Shown: positions 32,672-43,858 of the stretch, piece by piece
How the letters are laid out: each line of letters starts with the position of its first letter
How positions within the stretch are numbered: position 1 is the stretch's first letter
DNA from: Endotrypanum monterogeii
Lineage: Eukaryota > Euglenozoa > Kinetoplastea > Trypanosomatida > Trypanosomatidae
Assembly: GCA_000333855.2 (NCBI GenBank)
Contig: CM007320.1
Location: forward strand, 3,396,350 to 3,460,349
Direction: 5' to 3'
Length of the DNA stretch: 64,000 nucleotides
Notes under the pieces: model-generated
Databases searched by the model: none
Told to the model about the DNA's origin: nothing
The model's input: the letters and a program-made list of their open reading frames with translations, nothing else
Translations under genes and position numbers: made by a program

Positions 32672-34207
32672 GAAATGACCACAACCGATGTTTCTGGAGA
32701 AAAGAGGCCCAAATATTTTCTTTTTTTCTCTCCGCCCTAAGGCCCCGCTTCAACTTCACTACACAAAGCCCGACTTCCGTCGAGGGGCACCCAAAGCAGC
32801 GCCCTCGGATATGCACACAAGTAGGGGGAGTGTATGCACAGCAGAGTTGATGTCGGCGCAGATCTCACGCACCCTCCCCAGAAAAAAAAAAAAAAGGAAA
32901 GAAAACAGAGTTGTGAATCCCTGACGGAAGTAAGTGATGATAGGAAGAGGAGTGGTGATAAAACGTGCGAGACGGCGTCTGTCTGTTCACGGCACACTCA
33001 CAATCACACAAACATACACGCGAAAGGGGAAAAAAAATGCAAGCCAGATCACAGTGAATTCGCTGAAGTCAAAGAAAAAAAAAAGAGAATCTGAAGAAGA
33101 GCAGAGAACAAAAATGCCTTGGGGTGAAGAGGAAAAAAATAGATAATGACCCAATATATATAAATATATATATATAAATGTACAGATAGATACAGAGATA
33201 GAAGAGGAGGCGGAAAGAGCAACACTACAGAGTAGGAAAAAAGTAACACGGTTCAGGTCTGTCGCAAGTGGTCAGTAACTGCTCCCGCCGGCGCGCTAAC
33301 CAACAAGGGAGGAGAGGGGGAGAAAGAAAACCTCAGGGAGCTGTCCGTAGTCAGCAGTTGCCGCGTGTGTACTATACTTGCTTTCCAAGTACACCCCACT
33401 TGCATCAACTCTGTAAAATGGGCTCGCAGGAGTTTTTTTTCGATAAGAATTACCGTCGGATGGTGGTCAAGTACACGCGCTCACCTTCAAAAGGTGTGTG
33501 TGTGTGTGTGTATGTGGTTGTGTGTGTGTGTTGGCCGGGAGAGAGAGAGAGAGAGGCTCCGAGGCAGTTCGGCAAAGAGGGCGTGATGTATTTAATATAA
33601 AAAGAGAGAAATATATATATCAAAATAGAGGGGTCCCGAAATGAGAAGAAATTTGAGTACTCGAGCATTACAGGGACCAAACAAGTGAGCAAAGCTTCGG
33701 AGTGTGCGCAACTCGACTTACAAGGAGAGGAAAAAATAGTGCAAAGCACTATGCTTTTCGCTGAGTACATTTTTTGTTCATTTGTCGGAAATATTCCTCT
33801 CTATTTTTTTTCTATTTAATGTCTCTTCATGGTATCACATGCGTAGCACTGTGTACCTTTGTCTGAGATGCCACAGCATCAGGATGCCGTACAGGACTCG
33901 CTACAATTATTTGCTCTGGCGACATGGAGGGAGGGGGAGGGCAGCTTCTGTTTTTTTTTTTCACGCCCACATGTGCCAAGAGATATTCTTGAAAAACTGG
34001 ACTTTCAGTGGTACTTCGCCACCTCTCCTGCGTATGAGCAGACACTAACATCCACATCCACACCCAGCCACAGATACACACACACACACACACACACAGA
34101 CACCGCGACACAGGCATGCAAACACGCGATAGCGCTACCTGTCGTCACCGGTGTACAGAAAAGAGTATTGAGAAGTACGCGAGTGCAGTCGTCAGGAGAG
34201 TCATTCA
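32672..34207. other. intergenic region
   Basis: No gene is seen in 1.5 kb. A strong pyrimidine tract on the coding strand (32905-32880) lies about 210 nt before the Fis1-like start. It also contains (AT)n near 33150-33178, (TG)n near 33495-33511 and (CA)n at 34076-34098. Confidence 0.6.
34076..34098. repeat. (CA)n microsatellite
   Basis: About 11 CA units just downstream of the nucleoporin stop codon (coding strand). Confidence 0.9.
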
Positions 34208-35437
34208 TCAGTCAGACTTGTCCACCTTCTGTAGGATCTGCTGAATAGCCTCAGAAAACTTTCTTGTGTTCGCCTCAGCGTTGGGGCCAGTAAATTTGAG
34301 GAGATAGCTGTGTGGACCCTCGCCGGTGGCAACAGCCAAGATGAGATGCTTCGCTTCCGTCTTGCAAAGCGTGAAGAGATTCTTGCCGACGGTTGCATTG
34401 AGAGCGTATCCGCCACGAACCAGGAGTCGATGAACATAAGCACCAGCCTCCGCCGGCTTTTCCTCTGCAATGAACTTCGCCTCCCCGACACCGCGCTCTA
34501 CCCAGCGACCTGGCGCGTCACCCTCTCCTTTTTTGAAGAGGAAGAGTTTGGAGGGTGCCGTGGCCAAAACGTTTCGAGCCGCCTGCTCGACGATCTCGCT
34601 GCCGAAGCCCGTGCCGTCCGCATCGTCCTTGGGGGCTTCGTCGTCGTCGACATCACCCGCACAGCCCGAGTCGGGTGCTTTATCCTTTTTCTCCTCCTGA
34701 ATTTTTTTTCGTGCCTCGACAAAGCTGTTGACTGCAGAGCCGAAGTTGAACGAGCCCGCACCGAAGACGGCAATTTTTGGCTGCGCCGTCGCTGTCGATA
34801 CCGCAGGCACTGACTCCTTCGATGGAGCCTCATCCGCCTGAGTCGTGCTGGGGGTCTTCGCAGAGCCAAAACTGAAATTAAAACGCTCCGCTGGTTTGCT
34901 CGCTGTACCTGAGGGAGCAGTAGCAGACTCAAAGGAGAAGCTGCTACTCATTTTTGTGGGACCGCTGCCTCCTTCAGCTGGTGAAGCCTCGAAGGAGAAA
35001 GACGTTGCTGGTGCCTTTGAAGACTCCGTGTTTGCGGAAGTTGTCGTGTTTCCACCGAAGCTGAAGGCAGTGGGCACCGTGGCAGGTGAAACCCCAGAAG
35101 ATGGCGTCGGCCTAGTTGAAGATGAAGCCAGTGCGGCAGGTGAACCCCCAACCGCAGCACCCGTGGCAACGCTTCCAGCGCCGAACGCCACTTTAAAGGT
35201 GGGCGGTTCTTTATCGTTCACGAGTGCCACGTCCTTGAACAGGGAAGATGTGCCCGCAAAGAGGGTAGACGATGAGGCCTCACCCGTACGACGAACCCGC
35301 ACGACACGACGACTAGCCATCTCTGACTCACCTGCGACCTGCGGTGTCGTCAAAAATTCGTCGTCGGCGCGCCCCTCTCCGTCGTCGTCTCGGGTCAACT
35401 GACCCCCTGCCATACGCTTTCGTGGACCTTCGCTCAT
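34208..35437 (-). CDS. FG-type nucleoporin with C-terminal Ran-binding domain
   Basis: This 409-residue protein has a disordered middle (about 60-270) rich in Ser, Thr, Ala and Pro. That region carries scattered FG motifs of the types Phe-Ser-Phe-Gly, Ala-Phe-Gly, Val-Phe-Gly and Asn-Phe-Gly, about five in all, spaced as in FG nucleoporins. The last 125 residues (about 285-409) read as a RanBP1-type domain: Lys-Leu-Phe-Leu-Phe, then Trp-Val-Glu-Arg-Gly-Val-Gly-Glu, a Arg-Leu-Leu-Val-Arg strand, Leu-Asn-Ala, and a long final helix. This layout resembles Nup50/Nup2, which bind Ran-GTP and importins at the nuclear basket. The first 50 residues are basic and acidic, and could bind importin alpha. 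The ATG at 35437 is clear. A pyrimidine-rich region on the coding strand (35665-35620) is the best splice-signal candidate. Confidence 0.8.
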   Translation of the reverse strand: MSEGPRKRMAGGQLTRDDDGEGRADDEFLTTPQVAGESEMASRRVVRVRRTGEASSSTLFAGTSSLFKDVALVNDKEPPTFKVAFGAGSVATGAAVGGSPAALASSSTRPTPSSGVSPATVPTAFSFGGNTTTSANTESSKAPATSFSFEASPAEGGSGPTKMSSSFSFESATAPSGTASKPAERFNFSFGSAKTPSTTQADEAPSKESVPAVSTATAQPKIAVFGAGSFNFGSAVNSFVEARKKIQEEKKDKAPDSGCAGDVDDDEAPKDDADGTGFGSEIVEQAARNVLATAPSKLFLFKKGEGDAPGRWVERGVGEAKFIAEEKPAEAGAYVHRLLVRGGYALNATVGKNLFTLCKTEAKHLILAVATGEGPHSYLLKFTGPNAEANTRKFSEAIQQILQKVDKSD

Positions 35438-37666
35438 CTTTGTAGGGCTTCAAAGTAGATTTTATTTGGCTGATGTTCTACAGAGAAGTTTTTTTTTTTC
35501 TTTTAAGCGGTGGAAAAGAGAACAACACATCAAGACTTTCCCCGTCCGCATAGAGAATCAGACACAATAATACAGAGCCGGGAAGGCCGCGAGTGCAATG
35601 CAGTGTTCGTTCGAACACACAATAGTGAGAGGAGTCCAAGAGAGCAAAGGGAAAGCAACAGAGAAGTATTTATCTTGAAGACACAAAATCGGTGCCCAGT
35701 CCCGCTGGTAACCGAGGATTCGTCGAGTGTGCGAACACCGCATAGTCGTGTAAGGGTAGCGCGCAGCTTCGGAAAAGTGGTATAGGAAATCCAAGGCTTC
35801 CACCGCAGTCACTTCTTTAGTGTGTGTGACAGCAGAGGTTTCCTCTGCGCACGGAAACGGGGCAGGAGATCCTTCAGGCGACATACCCTGCATAGAAAAC
35901 ATCTCGAAAAAAAAAAAAGAAAAGAAGCGCTTATTTCACTGCTGCTCGCTTCGATGCAGCACTTTAAGTGTTTTTCCGTAACGGCAAACAACCACGATAG
36001 CTGCAGTTCGCCATCGACATTACAGTAACACACACACGCAAACACATGCCCGCAGAGATATACAGGGAACGGTATACAAAGCCACGGCAAGGAATAAGTT
36101 CAAAGAAACCAATCCTCAAAAAAAAAAAATGAGATTTAACTTTAGAAATCCCACCCACCAGCCCTGTACACAACTAATTACAGACAGCAGTTGTGCTCGA
36201 CTGGGGGGGGGAAGGAGGAGGGGCCCCGGAGCGGGCTGACTCCCCCCCCCCTTTAGGCGCCTCTCCGCCACCCGCCCCACCTCACCCTTTCTCTTTTCTT
36301 CCTTGCTACATTTTTTTTTTCAAACTGCCCGTACAGTCTCTGAGCTTTCAGGCACTGGAGTGTATTAGAGTGCATAAGCAACCTGCTGGAGAAACAAAGA
36401 GAGAGTGCCGCGCCGTGTCACCCGATGCAAGAAAAAGGAGGAGCGGTGAGGTGGGAGAAATAAGGCACACATCCACAAGCACACAGACCGCGCCACTGAC
36501 CGCACACGCCCTCACTTTCGAGAGCAATAAAATTTACCGAAACCAGACTAGGTAAAAAAAAAAATGAGTGCAAAACTGCCAGTAGGCGATGTGACAGAGA
36601 AAAAAAGGAAAATGCTGAGCAGAGCAGAGAATGATTAAAAAAACACAGAGGAGGGGGGATATGTCACTAATAATAGTAGCATATTAACAAGAGGACACCA
36701 CGATGCTCCCCTCTCTTCATCCTCCAATGGACGAAAAGAAAGAGTGATGCAAGGGCCATATACACCTTTGTCACTCGATTCACACTTACATGAGCTACAG
36801 ACTGTAGATGCCCCCACTAGTGAACCTTTGATCAAAGCACCAAATCAGTGTGTTGATATTACAGCGAGACGTAAAAAAAAAAAAAAGTCTCCAAACACGT
36901 CAAAGCGTATGTATGTATGTATGTACGTATGTATGTACGTACGTATGTACGTATGTATGAGACATCACACACGCACGCCCCTCCCCTTATCAACACACTC
37001 ATCCTTTGTAATTCTCTGTGTAAAGATTTTAAAGGATGCCCCTCTCCACCCATGCGGCGAAAAGAAGAGCGAGGGGAAGGGTGAGAGGAAGCAGAGCGCG
37101 TGGTCTTCTAGAGATGGGGAAAAATCGAACAAATGAGTGAGAGAGTGTGCAAAATCACGGAGAGGAGAATAAGCGGTTAGAGATACTAACAGTGCATCCT
37201 GGATATCGATGGGCGAATGCCTTCAGATCAAACAGCAGAAAAAGATACGTGGTACATCATGCAAGGGAGCGGGGAAGATGGGGGGGGGGGGGTCAAAGGT
37301 ACAGAAGGAGCAGAAGAGGTCAAAATGGCGGCAAGAAAATCGCTCTACTGACGTGCGTGAACGGAGAGCGAGAAAGAAAGAAGAGAAACCTACAGTGCCA
37401 AAAATCGGGATCATGTAAAGAAGTCAAGAAAAAGAGATGTGGTGCAGAGGGAGCTGCGATCAATAGAGAGCGCAAGCTGCACACTGTGGTGTTAGTATGA
37501 GTGGTAAGAGTGGACAGATGCATCCACCCAAAGCGGGGCCCACAAAACCTATGATGTGGAGGAAAAAACAACGGAAAACCCAATTAAAATAGAAAAAAAA
37601 AGACCTGCGGAAATGAGGGAGCACATCTGCCAACGACAACAGAATAAACAACTCCCCGGTGCGACA
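35438..37666. other. intergenic region
   Basis: No supported gene in 2.2 kb. A 114-codon frame at 35558-35902 (minus) begins with ATG right after a T-run (35903-35918, coding strand) but overlaps the nucleoporin's own pyrimidine-rich leader region (see rejected items). A (GTAT/GTAC)n repeat lies at 36907-36959. Confidence 0.5.
36907..36959. repeat. (GTAT/GTAC)n tetranucleotide repeat
   Basis: About 13 units of GTAT with interspersed GTAC variants. Confidence 0.95.
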
Positions 37667-39124
37667 CTACCGGTTCCGCTCAGTGCGACGCTTTGTAGGT
37701 TTACCGGGAGGAACGTTGAGGCCCAAATACACAACATTCGGTCTGCTATTCGAGTTAGCCAATTCATCGTCTACGCACTCCTTCAGCCAGAATACGAACT
37801 GATTGCACGCACAAGATGCAACATAACTATATGGGGCTGTCTTCTGACTGCAGCGAAGCGAAGTCCGCGAGGAGGTGGAGGGACGACTTGAGAAATCCTC
37901 CTCGGTTATGGAGAGAACAGACTGCTGGTATGTTGAGAGGTTGAAGCGGAAAAGAGGCAGATGAGTATCTCCAAAAAGGCGCTTCGCTGATGCTGGTGTA
38001 TCGCTGAAAACCACATAGAGGCTTCCGTCCTCTACTAGTGCCGCGGTCGGAGCACAGTTAGAACGCAGATCCCTACGAGTGGGTGCCACGGTATGCCCGC
38101 CAAGTTGCTGGATAGGCTTCCACGTGTACCTGGGCGACCCCAGGGTGCTAACCAAAGAAAAACACCACAAATCGTCGAGGACAGCTGTAGCGGTGCGGCC
38201 GCCATAGAGCCAAAGACACTGCCGAGTGGCGTCGAACGCCAGAGCGGCGTTCTCACGTGGGCATGGGCTAACACCTGGAGCAACCTCCAGCCTCTCCCAG
38301 TGTGCTACGCCTCGCTGTCTAGATGGGGTCAACCAAACCCTCCAGACGTCATTCAAACAGGAGGTGCGATCGTTTCCCCCAAAGAGATACAAGACGGGCT
38401 CTAAGGTGGCCGGCGTCGGAAGATCAGAAACCACATTCGCCACAGCGGCAGGCGTTGAGGGCCCGCCTGAAGACTGGGACATCGCGACCTCGGAAAATGA
38501 TGCAGCATTAGTTTGCCAGAGAGTGGTGGGTTCGCACGAGCCAGCGACGAGCGCGTGTCCGTATCGTCCCACCGGTCTTGCAGACACTAGTGGATCGGCC
38601 TCGATTCGACTCCATTGAAAGATAGTTTCCTCACCCCCTTTTGCCGGCCGTCCTCGTGCATTTGCAGACGCATTGGAGCCGCCACCCCCTTTGCCGGATC
38701 CTGCAGGACCTGGAAGAGGGACACCGTCCGCGGCACCAGCGACGCCTTTGCTTCCCAAAGGGTAAAGATGCCACAACTCACCACTGCACCCCTCGCCGTC
38801 CCACCCACCAAATAAAACGATGGAGACCTCGTCAGGTACAGCAGCAGCACTGGCGTGGGCAACACGCACCGGGGCATCAGGCAATCGGGTCCAGACGCGC
38901 GTCGCCATGTCCCACATACGTACATGTGATACAATTCGCTGTGACAAAAGATCAAAGCCTCCGATTACAAACACTTTACATTCTGTGCAAACCGTGGTCG
39001 ATTCTACGATCGACGTAGACCACGACTGAGGTACATCTTGCGGGGCAGCTGCAGTGCGTTTGGCCGACCCTGCGGCCGCCTCCGCGTAAGGGAACTCTGT
39101 GAGAACGTTGCACAACTCTGCCAT
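37667..39124 (-). CDS. kelch-repeat beta-propeller protein
   Basis: This 485-residue protein contains kelch repeats, which form a beta-propeller used for protein binding. Diagnostic pieces include Val-Phe-Val-Ile-Gly-Gly-Phe-Asp with Trp-Asp-x-x-Thr-x-x-Trp (about 50-80) and Val-Leu-Phe-Gly-Gly-Trp-Asp with Glu-Leu-Trp (about 103-117). Further copies are Leu-Tyr-Leu-Phe-Gly-Gly-Asn-Asp with Asp-Val-Trp (about 230-246), and Leu-Trp-Leu-Tyr-Gly-Gly-Arg with Asp-Asp-Leu-Trp (about 290-306). No F-box, BTB or membrane segment is visible, so a scaffold role is all that can be said. The open frame extends 59 codons upstream to a GTG but has no ATG there. The ATG at 39124 lies 31 nt after a C/T tract and CCAG. 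Confidence 0.85.
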   Translation of the reverse strand: MAELCNVLTEFPYAEAAAGSAKRTAAAPQDVPQSWSTSIVESTTVCTECKVFVIGGFDLLSQRIVSHVRMWDMATRVWTRLPDAPVRVAHASAAAVPDEVSIVLFGGWDGEGCSGELWHLYPLGSKGVAGAADGVPLPGPAGSGKGGGGSNASANARGRPAKGGEETIFQWSRIEADPLVSARPVGRYGHALVAGSCEPTTLWQTNAASFSEVAMSQSSGGPSTPAAVANVVSDLPTPATLEPVLYLFGGNDRTSCLNDVWRVWLTPSRQRGVAHWERLEVAPGVSPCPRENAALAFDATRQCLWLYGGRTATAVLDDLWCFSLVSTLGSPRYTWKPIQQLGGHTVAPTRRDLRSNCAPTAALVEDGSLYVVFSDTPASAKRLFGDTHLPLFRFNLSTYQQSVLSITEEDFSSRPSTSSRTSLRCSQKTAPYSYVASCACNQFVFWLKECVDDELANSNSRPNVVYLGLNVPPGKPTKRRTERNR

Positions 39125-39155
39125 CGATGATGTAATCGATGGGTCTACAGAAGAG

Positions 39156-39173
39156 CTGGTGGGGAGAAAGAAA
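39156..39173 (-). promoter_or_regulatory. candidate spliced-leader acceptor of the kelch gene
   Basis: On the coding strand, a C/T tract (39173-39161) is followed by ACCAG with the AG at 39157-39156, giving a 31-nt leader to the ATG at 39124. Confidence 0.45.
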
Positions 39174-39476
39174 TCACCAGACACCACACGAATGTCACCA
39201 ACAATAAAAGGATGTTTTAGGAACGGAAGAAGCGTCGTTCCGCTCCTCTTGAACCCAAAACTCAATGACGGCCTCTGAATTGAGTGCACAGTTATCCACA
39301 CCTTTTCTCAAATTTGAAAGTGAGTGCTGGGAAATACCTGGCCCAAACGAATCGCCAGAGAAAACAATACATATGTATATAACCTTAAAGAAGAGACGCA
39401 CACAAGTGCAACACTGCTGAACCGATCAGAGGAAGAAGCTTCGAAGAAAACGAGAGGGCGGAGGCGCGCAGGCGCA

Positions 39477-39478
<2 letters not shown>

Positions 39479-39507
<29 letters not shown>
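39479..39507. repeat. (CA)n microsatellite
   Basis: About 14 CA units in a spacer. Confidence 0.9.
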
Positions 39508-39511
<4 letters not shown>

Positions 39512-40759
39512 GAATCGAAGAGGAACAAAGGGTGTCAATGAATCGGTAAATGCCTGCGTGCGAGCTGTGATCTACGATACACGTTTTTTTTTTCAAAGGT
39601 AGAAAGGGAGGAAGCAGGGGACAAAGATGACATAGTAATGCAACGTACACATATGTGGTCTCGGAGACCGATTCCGGACATGGTCGACCTCGCGTGATAT
39701 CCCAACTACTGAAAATCGGCAGAGCAGAGTGGTAAGCAGCTCTGCTCACCCCCTCCTCCCCCCCCCCTTCCCCTACCGGCCCAAAAGCTCGCAGAGCAAG
39801 ACACCCAACGGAGCCTTGGTAGCAATCGTGGATATGAGAAACGCTTTCCACGCTACTCACACTTTCCGAGCTCCTTCTCCTTTGAAACATATATACGTGT
39901 CAAGTGCAGATCCTCCATGCTCTATTGCCTCTGGGTCTGTAGATATGTTATCTGGAAGGGGGGGAAGGAGGGAAAGACACGCCCAACGGCACAGCGTTGG
40001 TTAGTTGCCCATCTGGAGACGATTTCTTGTGGACAACGGAGGACAACCTCCGTCGCAGCGAAGCAGACCGTATATATTGATTGGTACAGTGTAACCGCAT
40101 CAGGTGAGTAGATGTAAGTGCTGGACGATCTACACTGCAAAAAAAAAAAGTGCAGACGCATCTGTATCACACATCAACCCATCACATTCCCCACTTCTCT
40201 CCTTCATGCTGAAGTCTACGTTTTTTTTTCAGAGACAAAAAAAAAACAAAGACATGCTTTACTCGTCCTCGTCCCCTAAGGGCATGAGCATCAGTGCAAA
40301 CGATATTTTATTTCTGAATGAAACAGCGTCACGATGCGGAAAACAGAGCGCGGCGACGAACTCCCCTTTCATACTAGACTATCCCCTTCGTTGACACACA
40401 CCCAAATACACGACGATGTCCAAAAAAAAAAGAAGAAAAAGTGTTCCCCGGATACAAGGATGCCTACAGAAGATGGGCAAACACGTGCATCGCTTACCCA
40501 GAGAAGAGGGTGACACGGCTCCTTATCCTGTACCGAGGAGTCCGAAGAGGGGGGGGGTTGAGAAATAAAAAAGTGGGGAACTGAGAGGGGAGTCCAGTAA
40601 AAACTTTGAAGATATGATAAGAATCTAAGACGATAAGGGCTGCAACCGTGAAGTGGTCCCCGGAGATTACGGGATTTTTTCTAAGTACAAAACACAAGCA
40701 CGCAGTGCCACGGAAGGACATAATATCACGAAGCGTGAATACACAAAAGAAAAACACTC

Positions 40760-40798
40760 CCACACACACACACACACATATACATATATATATATATA
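40760..40798. repeat. compound (CA)n(TA)n microsatellite
   Basis: CA units pass into TA units within a spacer. Confidence 0.9.
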
Positions 40799-41322
40799 CG
40801 CACACGCGCAGAACACAGCGATACGAGGCAAAGACTTTTAAGAGGACGTCAAGAAAATCGCTTCCGCTCACAGTCCACCTTCAAAAGCAGATCGCGCAAC
40901 ATAAATATTTCTCTGTCGGATGCCAGAAGTGCCACAGTGGAGGAAGGAGCAGACGAAAAACGCACAGATAAGGTCACAAAGAGTGAGACGCCAATTAAGC
41001 TTCGTCACCTGGAATATAAAATTCTAGGGCTCAACAAATCGCCCGGACATCGATGCCCCATGATCCCTGCGCGACAGGCCCCCCCCCCTCCTCCCCGAGG
41101 GGCAAACATATACGAGCCCTCACACATGGAAGAAATCTCTGTGGAGATGCGAAAGGCATCGAAATGGTTGAGGTGAATAGAAAATGCAATGTAAAAGAAG
41201 GAATGCTTCACTGCCGCCATACAGCCGCGCACCGCCAGTGGTGTTTTGTCCCTCTCAGCAGAGCGGCTATACATCCCCTAACACAACCTCTTCTTCGCCC
41301 TTGCCTCGATGTCTATTTGCCT

Positions 41323-42165
41323 TCACCCGCTGCTGGGCATCAATTGGCCGCGAACGCGATTCTGGAGTGACTCGGGAATCGCCCCCTGGTCCTCCGCGAT
41401 GGCATCCACCGTGGCCTGCACATGCTCAGGCTTGAAAAGACCGTAGCAAATGCCACCATGGCGGCTGTAAATAACTACGTTGCCAGCGTAGATGTGACCA
41501 CCCAAATGCGAGCATGGGTATACTGTCACCCTCTCTGCCCCACCGCCGCCCATCTTCTCGAGAATGGCATGACGGAAGAGGTCCACCAAGACAGAACCAC
41601 AGTAGCCGCAGCGCGAGTCGCGAGAAAAGTGAGAACAGATAAAAATGAAGTACTCGCCTGAGCGGTCGATAGCCAGCGTGCCCTTGACTTCCCACGGCAG
41701 CTTATACGGCTCCGAAAACTTGCTGTACTGTGTAATGGACAACGCCTTCGTGTCGCCGACCGGTTTAAAGTGCAAAACCGAGTCCTCTGTACTGCTACCG
41801 TCGTGTGACACGGTCAGACTCGCCTCAGGGCACTTGTGCTTGACTTCTTGACTCAGTTCTCTGTACCCAGGCACGTTCTCCGTCTTCTTGTCCCATTCCT
41901 TTACGGGGAGACGGGTATTCAGAAAAATGTGCTCTCCTATGGACATGCTACCGATCATCTTTGCTGGGACTGGACCGCAACACTCCTCTCGACCGAATCC
42001 GTGCTTGTGAGGATCGAGTCCCTCAATGTCCTCTAGTGTTTGCTTTGTCAATCTCGACTTGATCGCCTCGAAGGAGTTGAGATCGGTCGACATCTTGCGT
42101 GCCGCGAAAACGAAAGAGCGTGCGAAAAGATGAGTCGAGGGACACTGGGTCAGCAGGGAAGGCAT
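41323..42165 (-). CDS. sucrase/ferredoxin-like [2Fe-2S] protein (Apd1/Aim32 type)
   Basis: This family has a thioredoxin-like ferredoxin fold whose [2Fe-2S] cluster is held by two Cys and two His (HxxxH). The yeast members Apd1 and Aim32 act in redox homeostasis of cytosol and mitochondria. The 280-residue protein shows Phe-Ile-Cys-Ser-His-x-x-Arg-Asp-x-Arg-Cys-Gly-Tyr-Cys-Gly (175-190), with candidate ligands among C177, C186 and C189. It also shows Cys-Ser-His-Leu-Gly-Gly-His-x-Tyr-Ala-Gly-Asn (218-229), with H220 and H224 as the HxxxH pair. The first 24 residues are Arg/Ser/Phe-rich without acids and look like a mitochondrial presequence. A second ATG at 42093 would remove it, so dual targeting by alternative starts is possible. 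A purine-rich stretch next to the start on the given strand is the only nearby splice-tract candidate. Confidence 0.85.
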   Translation of the reverse strand: MPSLLTQCPSTHLFARSFVFAARKMSTDLNSFEAIKSRLTKQTLEDIEGLDPHKHGFGREECCGPVPAKMIGSMSIGEHIFLNTRLPVKEWDKKTENVPGYRELSQEVKHKCPEASLTVSHDGSSTEDSVLHFKPVGDTKALSITQYSKFSEPYKLPWEVKGTLAIDRSGEYFIFICSHFSRDSRCGYCGSVLVDLFRHAILEKMGGGGAERVTVYPCSHLGGHIYAGNVVIYSRHGGICYGLFKPEHVQATVDAIAEDQGAIPESLQNRVRGQLMPSSG

Positions 42166-42800
42166 TCAATGGGAAAAAGACAAATAAAAGAAACGTTGTG
42201 TGCAATCTCGGGGAAATCACAAAAACAAGGAGCGTTGTCAGGGACGTCGAATTCAAAGCATCACCATAGAACCAAGCAGGAAAGCGAGGAGATCGATGCG
42301 CCGACCTACCCCCCTTTTCTCCTCAATACTGGCCACAGCTGCGAGGGAAACTGATGCTCAATAATAATAAATGAAAAAGAAAAGCAAAACACGCGCGCAG
42401 AAAAAAATCGAATATTTTTTTTTTCAGAGAAGAACAATCGAGCCAGCACACAACACAGCAGCAAAAAGCACTACGTTATTTTTTTTTTTTGTATTCTTCA
42501 AATATCCTTTCTTCGGTTAGGCGGCGGATAGCTGAGGAACTTCTTGTTGGAGGGCCCAAAACGTTTCCGTGTGTGCGATTGAACAAGTAAATAGGGGGAG
42601 AGGGGGGTGAAAAGAGTCGGAGAAGAGAGCGGGGGTGAATACGAGTGAAAGACATGTGCATTGGAATAGCGATCTCCATCACAAAAAAAAAAAACGACAA
42701 GAGACCGTTGGCGGTCAGATATGCAGTGGGCGCCGTTCAAGGAAATGCAGGAGCCAAGCGCTATCTATGCATACAAATGCGTACGTGTGCGTGTATGTAT

Positions 42801-42834
<34 letters not shown>

Positions 42835-43241
42835 GAAGTGGCCAAAAGAGAGGAAGAGCGAAGAGAACGCAGAGCATACATGTGCAAACAGAACACTATC
42901 CCCCTGGCCAGTCGAGGTGCAGGCACCCGTGCACCATAAAATAAAAAGCGATCTGTAAATAAAGACAGCATGCAGTGCCAGCTTTCCGCCTCCCCCCCCC
43001 CTCCTTAGGTATACTCAGGCCGCTTTCTTGGATAGCGTCGTCGTGAGAAATTGTGCCTAAGCGCCTCGCTTTCCCTTCCAAACCGAAGTTGGTTTTCGCG
43101 TTTACTTTTTCTTTGATTTCCTGAACAAAAGAGCAGTCCAGTACTGTGGACGATAACACACAGACACACGCACCCACAGAGAGAGAAGCTTACCCGGAGC
43201 AACTCATGTGAGGGTACCCCCGCCCTTTATTCAGCGGATAA
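42166..43241. other. intergenic region
   Basis: No gene is seen in 1.1 kb. Contains T-runs near 42414 and 42479 and a (CA)n run at 42807-42834. Confidence 0.6.
42807..42834. repeat. (CA)n microsatellite
   Basis: About 14 CA units in a spacer. Confidence 0.9.
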
Positions 43242-43799
43242 TTAGGACGACTCCTCGTGGGTGCTGCGACTGTCAGCCATGCTCTTAGCGCTTAGTGGAT
43301 CTACGGTGCGTGACCGCACCAACATCTTCTTCGGGACACAGTATGGAAAAACAAGTGCGTTGCAGACCGGATTCAGGGACTCCTTGCCGCAGCTTTGCGT
43401 CTCCCAGCTCTTGATCCGTTTTAGTTTACCTATCTTAGCCAATGCAACTTGGCGCTGCCGATATGCGGAAAGACGGTCCTGAAAGAGTGCCACAAGAGGC
43501 GGCACCGCGAACTCAAACTCGCGCTCGTTCAGCGAACCGTCTGTCTGAATGATCAACGTCTTCTCCATGCGCGGGAATCGTGACCGCTCAATAGCCAGCT
43601 CTTCGCGGTACATGCCGCGGTTCTCGATGTGCTGCACCTCGCTCAAGTGTCGCTCCTTAATGAAGGTGCGAAGTACATAAGGAGTCTTGTAGTCTGGCGA
43701 ACGCAGCTTTGGGTTAGGGGATATTACCCGCCCCAGTGGCCGTAGACCCGCCTGAGGCGGTGCACTTTTGGTCACTACCGCCCACTTGTTTAACACCAT
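43242..43799 (-). CDS. hypothetical protein, small and basic
   Basis: I do not recognise this 185-residue protein, but its composition is that of a real gene. It is evenly mixed, rich in Arg, Lys and Glu, with folded-looking stretches such as 41-75 (Tyr-Val-Leu-Arg-Thr-Phe-Ile-Lys-Glu-Arg, then Glu-Leu-Ala-Ile-Glu-Arg) and 90-125. No membrane segment or known motif is seen. The last 50 residues are Ser-rich. Size and charge would suit a mitochondrial ribosomal or RNA-binding protein, but that is only a possibility. The ATG at 43799 has a good acceptor 101 nt upstream (43923-43901, coding strand). Confidence 0.75.
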   Translation of the reverse strand: MVLNKWAVVTKSAPPQAGLRPLGRVISPNPKLRSPDYKTPYVLRTFIKERHLSEVQHIENRGMYREELAIERSRFPRMEKTLIIQTDGSLNEREFEFAVPPLVALFQDRLSAYRQRQVALAKIGKLKRIKSWETQSCGKESLNPVCNALVFPYCVPKKMLVRSRTVDPLSAKSMADSRSTHEESS

Positions 43800-43858
43800 G
43801 GCGTACCTTTAAAATATTTTACTCTAGCAAACACATACGTTTGAGTGTTTCTAGATGA

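Larger units (their letters stand above)
39125..41322. other. intergenic region
   Basis: No gene is seen in 2.2 kb. It has the kelch gene leader at its left end, (CA)n at 39479-39507 and a compound (CA)n(TA)n at 40760-40798, plus A/T homopolymers. Confidence 0.6.

Noticed and set aside
35558..35902. A 114-codon minus-strand frame starting with ATG right after a T-run and AG, possible small gene.
   Set aside because: Its 3' half coincides with the pyrimidine-rich region likely used to splice the nucleoporin mRNA, the C-terminal composition is that of translated C/T tracts, and no known motif is seen.
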